Source: Drosophila persimilis (taxonomy: Eukaryota; Arthropoda; Insecta; Diptera; Drosophilidae). Taken from it: DNA of 64,000 nt. Of this stretch, positions 12,593 through 23,054 are shown piece after piece (the stretch's first letter is position 1; each line of letters opens with the position of its first letter). A model generated the notes under the pieces. It saw only the letters and a list, made by a program, of their open reading frames with translations, had not been told where the DNA came from and made no database searches. The position numbers and the translations under genes are program-made. The stretch lies in contig NW_020825288.1 of NCBI RefSeq assembly GCF_003286085.1, positions 4,030,001 to 4,094,000 on the forward strand, written 5' to 3'.

Positions 12593-14420
12593 CAGAGGCA
12601 GAGACAGACAGAGAACAACGATTGTTGTGCGAATTGAATCCTTTTGCCTGGCAGTACTCTTGGAAATCAAGGGCGTAGAACCAGCCCCCGAGGTCCGGGG
12701 AGGGACGAATCCGATATGGCTCTGTGGCCAGCACAGCGTCGGAAAATTGACAGATAAATTATTGGTTTAATTTGCTTGGCCCGAGGGTAGGGCGCAAACG
12801 ATCTGTGAAATGGAAATAAGGAGGAAAACTAATAATAATTGTGTACTTGGGTAATATAAATAGATAATATAAATATATTGTGTATCAGTCCTGGACGGAT
12901 AACACTTTTAAAGACAGAGAGAGAGAGAAGTTTCTGGTTATGTAAAAGATGAAAAAAGCGACGAACTTCAAACAGTTTCCCTATATATTGGAATATATGT
13001 ATGTATGTGTACAAGATCGAATATAAAAGAGTTGTATTTTGTTGAATATTTATATTATTTTTGGCCAGTTTTTTTTTAAAGAAATAAAGTTGTACCCATA
13101 GAACAAATTATTCGCATACATATACGAAACATAATTCAAATGTCACCCATACGACATGTACAACATGGATAAAAATTAAATATGCATGGAGAAGCCATCT
13201 TGGCGGTGTTCTATTGTGCCTTTCAAAGTCTATTGGGTTGATGCTGATATTCCCTACAAATGGAGAACCCTTCCTTCACCTTTCCCCCTGCTCACCACCC
13301 TTGGCAGATAGTGATGATGCCCCTGGCTTTTGTGTGCCGCCTAATTTTGCAACTGAATGCTCGCCGGCAAAAGGATCGCACAGGACCCACTTGAAAGACG
13401 ATCGCGGATTAATGCGATTAACTTACAGTTGATTTCAGCACAAAAATAAAGAAAAAATCGCTGAATGGGCGCGGCATCCGAATGAAAATGAAAAGTAAAA
13501 GTTTCAAATTTAACGGGAGATCAGATCCTGGCAACCGTAGCGGTGCCCGGCATCGATGTCGGCGCGCACAAACACTGCGAAAATCGCGCTAAAGTCCTTA
13601 ATGCCGCTAGGATGCGCACGCACAACAGAGGCAAACGGACAAACCGCCGACAGGAGGACAAAGGACTCACCGATAAACAGACAGACATACACTCGGAGAG
13701 CGGCAAATAGCAGCTAAGACTTAATTATTTTATAAGACGACCCCTGGCTCAACGGGGGCCCGAGAGGACCGCCCAGAGTGCGTGTGTTGCAGAGTGTTCC
13801 TGCCCCTGCCTGCCTCCTTGCGGTTGCTGCTCCCGTGTAGCTAAATTGGCCTTCAAAGGCGAAGAATCACCCGCACCGCACCGCCCCGCCCCGCCCGACC
13901 CCGTCTCAGCCGACTCTGGTCAAAAGGAAATATCAATTTGTCGCCACATCATAAAAAGCAATGCAATAAAATTACCTCCCACCAGCAGCGCATTTACACA
14001 CACCTAACCAGCCAGCCAGCCAGGCAGCCAGCGAGCCCAACCACCCAGCCACCCAGCACATACTCGTATAGAGAGCCCCTCTATCTCTCTGTCAAATCCC
14101 ACATTCAATTTCGCACTGCTTTGTGCGCAAAATCCCCAAAGGAATCAGCACGGAGTCCGCCTTCCACCCACACAAAGCCTCAACTCAACCAGCAAGGAAT
14201 AGCAAGGCGGAGGGAAAAACAAAGATAAAACGGGAATCACATCGTAAATGGCAAATGCAATTCGCGTATTTTATGACGCGCCGTTTTGATGGCGCAAAAG
14301 TGCTACCCATCTAGAGATACACCCCATAGCCACGTCCCCAACCATCCAGCTATCCAGCCGCCCAGCCACACCTCCAGCAGAGAGCTCTGGCACAATGGCT
14401 CATAGAGCTGCGGCTGCGGC

Positions 14421-14464
14421 TGGGGCTGGGGCTGGGGCTGGGGCTGGGGCTGGGGCTGGGGCTG
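14421..14464 (+). repeat. (GGGGCT)n hexanucleotide array, about 7 copies
   Basis: A perfect run of TGGGGC hexamers, flanked on the left by degenerate CGGCTG units and on the right by GTGGCTGGGACC. Six-base units keep all frames open, so the repeat yields artefactual dipeptide frames (for example Pro-Ser and Pro-Gln on the minus strand). The G4 runs make quadruplex formation on the plus strand plausible. Confidence 0.92.
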
Positions 14465-17400
14465 TGGCTGGGACCTGGCTGATAGTGCTGTCTGTCTCTG
14501 TGTGGCTGTGCTGTTCTGCTCTGTGCCCAAAGTAAGCTGGAACAATAATAAGAGACAAGCAAAATAATAAAATAAATAACGAAGAACAATTCAATTATTT
14601 TTGGGCGAATGTTAAAAGCCAACGCAATCACGGCACAAAGAGAGCCACATAGATTCCCGGGACCCAAAGAGTGCTTCGACTTGGCTAATGATGATGCATT
14701 ATGGTTGGATTTCTACTAGGTGATTGCCAGGGACCAATGCTTTTCTCAGATAAACTTGAAGTACTATTAATAAGACAAGGATTAGGTAAAGAAACCCCGA
14801 AAGTTCTCTGTATATAAGATCCATTTTGGAAAGCCAGGATATGTAGATTCACATACAGATACAGTTTATTGATCTTCTAACATAAAAATGTATCTATAGT
14901 GCATATTGTATTGAATATTATTATATTTCTTGATATGTTTCTATTGACTGACAGATTGTTGCATAAAGTTCTCAGCGAAAGACAAAGTTCTTAACATTTC
15001 ACTGCGTTTTGCCCACAACCCCCCCAGGTTCCATCCTAAAGTCGGTAATGATATTGTTTCCCATACAAACACCCAAGTATTCAGATTATTTTCAATGGCC
15101 GCCATTCGTTAATTATCTTGTGAATCTCGGGCGAAACACAGCTGGATATCGAAAGGTTTCCATATCAAATATAGAAAATATAACAAATTTTTAATTGAGG
15201 GCCGGGCCAACAAAGGCCTGTTGATGTAAATGCAATTTAATTGTAATCCAATTTGTTGCCAACACAACGAGCAGCCAAACGCACGGACGGAGAGGAGGGC
15301 AAACGGTAGCAGTGATACCTGGATAGCGGCATTAGATCGGCTTAAGATATGCGCGGTTCCAGGTCCAGCACCCTTCCCTTCCTGGCCAGCCACATTTGCA
15401 TTGCAGGCACTTACACAAAGGACGAGGTACGAAGTAAACCCTTGGCAGGGGCAGATCTCAAAAATTATGATTTCAATAATTCACTTCAGGAGAGAGGCTG
15501 AGGCTGAGGCTGAGTCGCCTGGCGCCAGTCTGAGTCCGATCTCGACCGGCAATTATGTGCTCAACTTTAGTTAGATACAGATACAGATATGGCCAGATAT
15601 AGTCGTGCTCCCCGGCCAAGTGCACAGCTGAGGGCGTGCCGATCTGTTGGCTAAACATGGCCACTGTTCACTTGGTTGAAGCGGAAGCCGAAAATGAAAT
15701 TAAATGAATATGTTTATGGATATAGTTGTACTTATTCCTATAAGGCCGGTGGGCAGGCAGGCCTTCCCCTAATGACGGCGACCCGTGAGATTTTTATCAA
15801 TCAGATCGGGCCCTTTCGCATCTTCCATGTGTTTCGTAATCAGGCGTAAAATGTACGGCAAACAACGCGGAAATCAAAGTGGTTGAATGCCTCACGTCAC
15901 GTGCGCGCACTCCTAATGTCAGGGGGAGAGAGAGAGGGCAAGGGCAAGGGTAAATACTCGCATATAGTTTTAAACAAGGTATTTATACACTTTATGGTTT
16001 CTGACAGGCCCTGATTCCTTACATGCAAATGCGAGCGAATGTAACGTTACCTCTGCCGCAGCCACTGTTGCTGCTGCCATCCCATTATAACGAACCCCGA
16101 TCCGGATGCTAGTTTTAGTGCCAGCACCCCTTCCCAAAGCACACAGCCCACAGCCCTCAGCCTGTTAATAAAGTTGCTCAAGTGTACTCGAGTGGCATAT
16201 GTTCGGGGCCGGGACTTGGCCCTGATTCTGGTCCTCGGCGTGGACTGAGGCAAGGGCATGGCCGAAGCTTGAGAGTCGTGCGTGTCTGGCTTTTGTTATA
16301 TCACACAGGATTAGGCATAATGAAGTGTTTTAATGCGTTTAGGCACACAAACACATCCACATCCACGGAACTACTACTACAGGAGTCGCTGAGGTAACTG
16401 GGAATGTAATTAAATTGTAAACATTTTACGGTTTGCTATACTTCAATTATAATAACCAATTTCTCTTGCCAACACAGGCACTAACTACCTTAGATCTATA
16501 AAGATTCAGTGGTTTATTTCCTATAATCAAATATTTATAGTGGAATACATATTTTGTGTATTTTTGTGTGTCATTCCATGATGTTTTTTACTTATTTCTG
16601 ATCATTCTATCAGCGATGTATTCTGTTCTTCAATTTTCAAAAAAGTAGGAAATACTTGAATAAAATAAATGATAATATTGGCATCTGATATACCTATTGC
16701 ATTTTTTCCCCCTACTTGAAAATAGAGCATACTATTCTGAGAAGTGTTCCAACTCGCCATTTCCTTGAGCTCTGGCTGGCCCCAACTAATTGCGTGCCAA
16801 CCAACTTCCGTTTCCGACCATGACCACCTGTGCCCCTTCCGCTCTACACCTCTGCAGTCGTCCTTTTGTTTTCAGTGTTCGTTTTCTTCCATTTTGTACA
16901 CCTTATTTCATTTGAAATTTGATTTTTTGTTTATTTTTGGGACATTCGTTTTGAATTGTGGCACTGGAGAGTGAGGGCGGGCGAAAGGCGAGAGACGAGA
17001 GGCTAGAGGGAAAAACCATTAAAGAAATTACATGTTGCTGCCGCCACCAGCTCCTGTCCGCAGGATGGATGGATGAGTGTCGAGGGTGTTGCGAACGGAG
17101 CTGGCGACGTGGTCGGGGTAAATGCAATCGCATTGATGTTTAAAAAGCGACGACTATGGCGCTTAAATGTCTGTAACTGGGCGTTAACATACGTTCAGTT
17201 TGATGGGGAGGGCGGTTTGGGGCAGACGGAGGTACATTAGGGGGCGTGCCACGGGTAGGCAGGAGAGTCGCTCGTTTTGTGGGCAACAAACATCAAAGTG
17301 ATTGAATTGTTGCGATTGCTTTGAAAATCAACAGCCATCCCAGGAAAAGCGTGCCTATAAAGACAGAGAGGTAGAGGGGATGGGCATTTGTATTTAAATT

Positions 17401-18529
17401 AAATTAAAATTGCCTACATTTGAGTTGGAAAGTTTTTCCTATGGCAGTGGGAGATTTTTTAGTCTATTTATAGAAGGCTCTGCGGTACAAACATTCTTTT
17501 TCCATTCAAAATGTAAAATTTTTTGATCTTGCATTAGTATCCGGTCCCAGGCCGTCCCTTTTTTAGTATGACAGACATAGTATTATATCGAATTATAGTA
17601 TATCAAAATCGTAGCACTATAGAACTGATGAATCTACTAGGGTTTGCCCCAATAAAGGCTTTATTGTTATTATTTTTTCCTGGCAATGGTGGTTTTCCCC
17701 TGACTCGTATGGCAAATGCATTTTGGCTGTTTTTCGCTGCTGCATCGATGCTATATAGTTTTCCATTGCAATAAATATAAATTAACAAGGGGCGCCATTG
17801 GCATCCATTGGAGCCACGCCATCCACCCAGCCGCCAACCCTCTTGGCCCTGCTGCTATCGTGTGCGTTTGTTTACCAACAATTGCCATTAAAATTTAAAC
17901 CAGAGCAATTATTATTAATGGTCGAGAGCGCTTTTTATAAATGTATTCAAATTGCTGCAAATTGTGTGCTGCAATAACAACAAAGCCTGAAAGAGAGAGG
18001 TGGGGAAATTGTAGCCAGCCACAAGAGCAGCACAGCAGCAGCAGCAGCAGAAATCAATGGCAATAATTTTCACGCCATTTTAATGCATCTCTCGGTGAGT
18101 GGGCTTGGTATTGGCCAAACCAGAATGAATGTGTTGGTGCATGGCTATGGGCAGATATATGAGTACATATCCGTGTGCGAAAGTGATGAAGGCTGATTTT
18201 ATCAACATTATAGGAAATGCAATGAATACGTAAATTAATCCATGTACGGATATATAATACCTCCATCCTTGCTTGAAAGGTTAATGTAATTGATTTGGTA
18301 ATGTTAAGTAGTAACGTAGATTAATGGGTCAGTGGGTGGATATGTATTGTATCTATATCTACAAAGGATATAACCCAGATACATAATGATGATGACTAAG
18401 TTCTTACGATCTCCATTTGATAACTAACTATCCACAAATCTGGCTATATATTGCTCATACATATCACATCGAGTGCACAAAAACATAAATTTTGATGAAA
18501 TACCTTAAAAGAGAAAGAGACTGAGAGGG

Positions 18530-18625
18530 CACCATCGACTCCCCTAATGATCCTGATCAGGAATTTATATATATACTCTACGGAGTCGGATATGCTTCCT
18601 TAAGCCCTGCAATGGTATACAATGG
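18530..18625. mobile_element. decayed INE-1/DINE-1-like fragment
   Basis: The core (TGATCCTGATCAGGAAT, then a TATATA run, then CTCTACGGAGTCGGATATGCTTCCTT) resembles the motif found in INE-1/DINE-1 Helitron-related repeats across Drosophila: CTGATCAAGAATATATA...TATGGGGTCGGAAACGCTTCCTT. The copy is diverged and short, with no visible ends. The assignment rests on my memory of that motif, not on a search. Confidence 0.4.
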
Positions 18626-20944
18626 TCTAACATATCGCTCATTAATCTCTCGATAAAAATTCTGATTCTAATCAAAGTCTCTGTTATTTAATGTTTTCTA
18701 TAAAAATGTCTATAACAAATTAGTTTGAATTATAGTTAAATTAAATTCAATTACCCAGGCACATAAAATGTATTACTTCAAGGAGGAAACTCCTTCCAAT
18801 ATTGAAACCTCCTCAAATATAATAATAATATACCACCTACCAGAGCCAATGATTGCATGGTTATAGGTGAACTCCGAACTCCAGACATTTTTTGTCCTCG
18901 ACAGGGATGACGGGGATGCAGGTGTGAAGTGTCCCAGACGGAACCGAGTTCTCACGCCACGAATGCGATACTTTGGCCATGCCGAATGCACGGCATTGTC
19001 TCCACATTGTCGTGCACACTTTCTTAATTAACTGGCAAACATCTCGAATTTCCAAACACACAAAAGTGTTAAAAAAGAGCATCAAAGAAAGAAATTGCAG
19101 GAAGATTGGAAATGAAGATGGGGAGAGAATGGAGAGAGGAGACTGAGGATCCTTGGTATGGTTATCTCTCCTGAACTGATACGAATCACATTAGCTAGAT
19201 TTGCATCAGGATTACGCGTTGCCCCGAACAGGAGCACTCATCACCTCGAGCCTAAGCCGGGGCGCATTGTGACAATTGTCACAAATCAAGAGCGCCCTGA
19301 GCCCTCGGAATCTGGGCCAACCTCTGGGTGAGAGCACACTCGAGATGGAAACAAAAACGTAAGCAGATTTGTGCTAATATGACGGCATCTGTTTGACAAT
19401 GAGCACAAGATGAGACTGGGACTGGGACTGGGCTGCGGATGAGGCTGCGACAGGAGAAAGAGACACAGAGACCGAGCGGCACCTGAGCAGCTTTGAAAGT
19501 GCGTGTGAATGTCGGCAACGCCTTCAGAGAATCCCCGAGCTGAGCCAGCCGCTGCCTGCCCAGGAGATCCCTACGGCATGGCACACGAACGCCCGATGCG
19601 ACGAGGACCACATCTTCAAGTGGTGTTTGCTTAAATTATGTAAATCTGCGCAAATCCTGCGGGCGGGCCGGGGGATTGAAAGCGATATGTGAATACCATG
19701 CCGAGCACCGAGTTCTAAAATCTGGGCAGAGGGCAGACAAAGCGACGTGCAATTTTAATTGGTAGAAGTAGTCAAACTGTCTGTCTGTGCAGTGCAAAGC
19801 AGTGCAAAAGAATCGCTAACCGTGCGCGTGGAGTTCCAGGAAAATCATGGACCAGGTCAACACAATCACTCGGTTGGGAGATTGGGCAGCAGTGCCCCAC
19901 GGGATACACAATTTTCGGACCGGCCCGAGGAAGCTGCACATAATTACTTAGCGTGGCCTTTTAACGCATCCCCCAGCCAGAGGCTGCCTCCCCGGCACAT
20001 AAACAAGTTAACGACCAAATGCGCCTGGATGGACGGGCGGAAGGACAGGGCAGGGACAGGGATACAGGCTGGGAGCCACTTGGAGCGCGTAATTTGCGCC
20101 AAATTACAGATGAAAAGCAGCGAAAATTGTAAAAGGCAGGCAAACGAGCAAGATGGGAAATGCGAGGGATGCGGAAAATGGTGGAGGGTGGTAGAATGTA
20201 ATTGCAAACATGGGAATTGACTAATTGCGGGAAAGTAAGAGCCCCACTCCCACTGCCCCTCCCCAGGAGGGGAGAGATGGATTCAGCTCATGATCAAGGA
20301 CGGGGCGGGCCGGGCCGGGCAGCTGGTGTTTGTTTGGGAGGGGAAAGGCCGCTGTGTGTGGGCGTATTTCCATCGAGATGTCAGATGTTTTGCCAACATT
20401 AGGCCCAAATATGCAAAAATATTTGCCATTTTTATGTCTCTACTCGTAATCGTACTCGTATGTGAGTATCTGAGGGATTTCGAATGCCTATTCATTGTCT
20501 GTAATGGATCATGGAACCCGGCGGCATCCAGCAAGGCACAAAAGTATCAAGATCCTTCATTGTGCCTGCCCGCAAACCAAAAGACAAAACCAGAGCAAAT
20601 TCTCGGGCATTCTTTTGGTGCGCGTTGCGCTTTCCCTTTGTGCGCCTCCAGAATGCGAGAGGACCAGGCTGAGGCAGAGGGTGAGGCTGATGCTGATGCT
20701 GAGCCGATTTCGGGCATTTAGTAGATTAACGAACGGCGAACAAAACACATGTAGTGCAAATATATGGACATGTAAGCAGCTCATTACCATTGTGCGGCGT
20801 GTTCAGTGCGTGGTAAATATTTTGCTACACTTTCTATTATATTTTCTTATTTCCACTTCGGACAATAGCGGACAGGGACAGTAAGCAGCAAAAACAAGAT
20901 ACGGATTCACTAAAATTTACTTTCCCTCAAAGAGTTTTCAAATG

Positions 20945-21000
20945 TGCCGCCCGACATATCGATACCATAGCTGTGCTTTCGATATCCAAAGAAAGCTTTT
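20945..21000. promoter_or_regulatory. paired CGATA sites (DRE/BEAF-32-type)
   Basis: A perfect TATCGATA palindrome (20957-20964) is followed about 15 bp later by TTTCGATATC. TATCGATA is the DREF/BEAF-32 recognition core in flies. It lies 0.8 kb from the Prx3 start, at the edge between the gene-poor Hmx side and the compact housekeeping block. It could be a boundary element or a distal promoter element; function is inferred. Confidence 0.45.
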
Positions 21001-21615
21001 GAAGCCGTCACTTGTGAATAATTTGTCGTTATCTTTTTGGTATATTTCTGGGGACTCTTAGTGGAATAAGGAACTTCTGATACCCTAAGGAAACGAACAT
21101 TATATAGTTGAGGATATTGTCATCTCAGGCTCCATTTAATGCATATACTAGTCATTTTCTGATTTAAAGCTATTTCAACGAAATTTTGCAATTAGTGGTC
21201 TTCTTACTGAGACTAGAATCAGGATATTTATACAGGAAACTAATCAAATGCATGAATACGTCTAAAACATATCAATTTAAGAAAATTGATTTATTAATTA
21301 CGTTTTAAAAAAGTTTGAAAACCAGTATCTTCATATATAGCCAACGAAGTAGGGTATGCAAATGTCCATCCTCCGGTTGACAACCAACAAGTCTTTAAAT
21401 ACCAGCCAAGTGACGTGACAACATTGCGACTGTTGAACATTTTTGTTTAACCCTTGTTTTAGTGAAAATACACTAAATAGTAGTACTTAAAAGTAGTTAT
21501 TCTTGTAGAAAATATATGCATCAATATTATAAAACTATGTGGGCAGGGCTGAGGAATTTAGTTAGTCAACATTAATCAACGGAATATCAAGATTGAGCAA
21601 TAGGAACGATTACTA

Positions 21616-21659
21616 CTGAGGGTCAGACCGTATATGGTATCGATATCGCGGTCACACTG
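21616..21659 (+). promoter_or_regulatory. Prx3 core promoter: shared 20-mer, DRE and Motif 1
   Basis: Three elements lie in a row 142-99 bp before the Prx3 ATG. CTGAGGGTCAGACCGTATAT (21616-21635) is shared exactly with the SF1 promoter. TATCGATA (21638-21645) is a perfect DRE. CGGTCACACTG (21649-21659) is a perfect match to Ohler Motif 1 (YGGTCACACTR). DRE plus Motif 1 is the standard signature of TATA-less, constitutive fly promoters. The start site is expected close to Motif 1. Confidence 0.8.
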
Positions 21660-21757
21660 GTCAGGTATCAGCTGGACATTACCGGTAAATAAATACTTAA
21701 CTTTACTAACTTTAGTAAAGCGAATTAAATTACTTTTTGTGTGGATTGCAAACTAAG

Positions 21758-22714
21758 ATGTCTTTTATCGGACGCGCATTGATTCGTAACGTAAGTGGAG
21801 CAACGACAGACCATGAAATTCCAAAAACATGCCCCTGCGATTACGTAATGAAAAGGGGCCGGCGTCAACTTAGACTCGAATAAAACGTACTTATCTATTT
21901 ATTATGCATTTCAGGTGCCATTGCTTGGCAAAAGCATTCTGGGCCAGCAGAAACAGGCCGCCCGCCTCCTGCATCAGAGTGAGTACAGTACCCACAACAT
22001 TCGTATTCAGTGTATGACTGGCATTTTTTCGCCCGTAGCTGCTCCATTATGCACCGTTCGCGTGCAGCAGCCGGCTCCGGACTTCAAGGGATTGGCCGTG
22101 CTGGGAAATAGCTTCCAAGAGGTCAAGCTAGAGGACTACAGAGGCAAATATCTGGTGCTGTTCTTCTATCCGTTGGACTTGTACGTACAAAAAGACGCTT
22201 GTCATTGCCGTTTATCAGCAACATGTAACCTTTGACTCTTTCCGCATGCAGCACATTTGTTTGCCCCACCGAAATCGTTGCATTTAGTGAACGCATTAAG
22301 GAGTTCCAGGACATCAACGCTGAGGTTCTGGGCGTGTCGGTCGACTCGCACTTCAGCCATCTCACCTGGTGCAATGTGGACCGCAAGAACGGAGGCGTGG
22401 GCCAGTTGAACTATCCGCTCCTCTCCGATCTGACCAAGACCATCTCGGCCGACTACGATGTGTTGCTGGAGAAGGAGGGCATCTCGCTGCGCGGCACCTT
22501 CATAATCGATCCCAATGGCATTCTGCGTCAGTACTCGATCAACGATTTGCCCGTCGGCCGCTCTGTGGATGAGGTTCTGCGTTTGATCAAGGCCTTCCAG
22601 TTCGTGGAGCAGCATGGCGAGGTCTGCCCGGCCAATTGGAATCCCAAGACAAATCCGGCCACCATCAAGCCCGATGTGGAGGACTCCAAACAGTACTTCT
22701 CCAAGCACGGTTAA
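21758..22714 (+). CDS. Prx3: Peroxiredoxin 3, mitochondrial 2-Cys thioredoxin peroxidase
   Basis: It reduces hydrogen peroxide and organic peroxides in the mitochondrial matrix using thioredoxin. Exons are 21758-21790, 21915-21978, 22039-22180 and 22252-22714; the joined frame encodes 233 residues. The first 30 or so residues ([11 protein letters not shown]..., several Arg/Lys, few acids) look like a cleaved mitochondrial presequence. The AhpC/TSA domain follows, with peroxidatic Cys84 in FVCPTEI and resolving Cys205 in GEVCPANW. The GGVGQ and C-terminal YF (QYFSKHG) motifs mark it as a typical eukaryotic 2-Cys enzyme sensitive to overoxidation. An AATAAA lies 79 bp after the stop. All catalytic residues are intact, and the first exon encodes only 11 residues. 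Confidence 0.97.
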
Positions 22715-22792
22715 ATTTAATAAGATTCTAGGCCTTATTCAAGATATTTTCTACCTTAACATTCACCACAAACACACACAAAAGACTCCACT

Positions 22793-22798
22793 AATAAA
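22793..22798 (+). other. Prx3 poly(A) signal AATAAA
   Basis: The first AATAAA after the Prx3 stop codon, implying a 3' UTR of roughly 100 bp. It faces the SF1 signal about 75 bp further on, so the two mature transcript ends nearly touch or overlap. Confidence 0.7.
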
Positions 22799-22873
22799 GA
22801 AAAGGAATCGATAGAATCCATTCCTTCGTTTCCTCGATGAAATCTCCGATCCGGTAGTATAATAATTGCGTCC

Positions 22874-22879
22874 TTTATT
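22874..22879 (-). other. SF1 poly(A) signal AATAAA (minus strand)
   Basis: TTTATT on the plus strand, read as AATAAA on the SF1 strand, about 175 bp after the SF1 stop. A second AATAAA (23026-23021) lies only about 30 bp after the stop and could be a proximal alternative. Confidence 0.6.
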
Positions 22880-23054
22880 GAAGCATCATAAAATACAAAT
22901 TAGTTTTGTAGGGCCATCTCGATTATGTTGTAAAGTAAGCAAAAAGTCAAAGGGGGTGTATATTAATTGATTGCAGGGACAATCACACACGGTCGAGGAC
23001 TGTCGTCATTGGATGTACAATTTATTGGAAGCTCTAGGGCTCCGGGAGAGGTGG

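Larger units (their letters stand above)
7796..21600. other. gene-poor interval between Hmx and Prx3 (about 13.8 kb)
   Basis: No open frame here has coding character, splice-site support or recognisable homology. The interval holds the Hmx promoter side, dense CT/GA tracts (8490-8573, 9876-9897, 10877-10900, 12572-12592), CA/GT microsatellites, a G-rich hexamer array at 14421-14464, a decayed mobile-element fragment near 18.55 kb, and paired CGATA sites at 20.95-21.0 kb. Its likely role is cis-regulation of Hmx, by position. A non-coding RNA or an exon of a distant gene cannot be excluded. Confidence 0.55.

Noticed and set aside
14303..14667. Pro-Ser/Pro-Gln repeat open frames on the minus strand
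   Set aside because: Produced by the GGGGCT hexamer array, which is open in all frames; no other evidence of a gene.
19759..20220. 153-codon plus-strand open frame before Prx3
   Set aside because: No domain, promoter motif or splice context recognised; composition looks like ordinary intergenic DNA.
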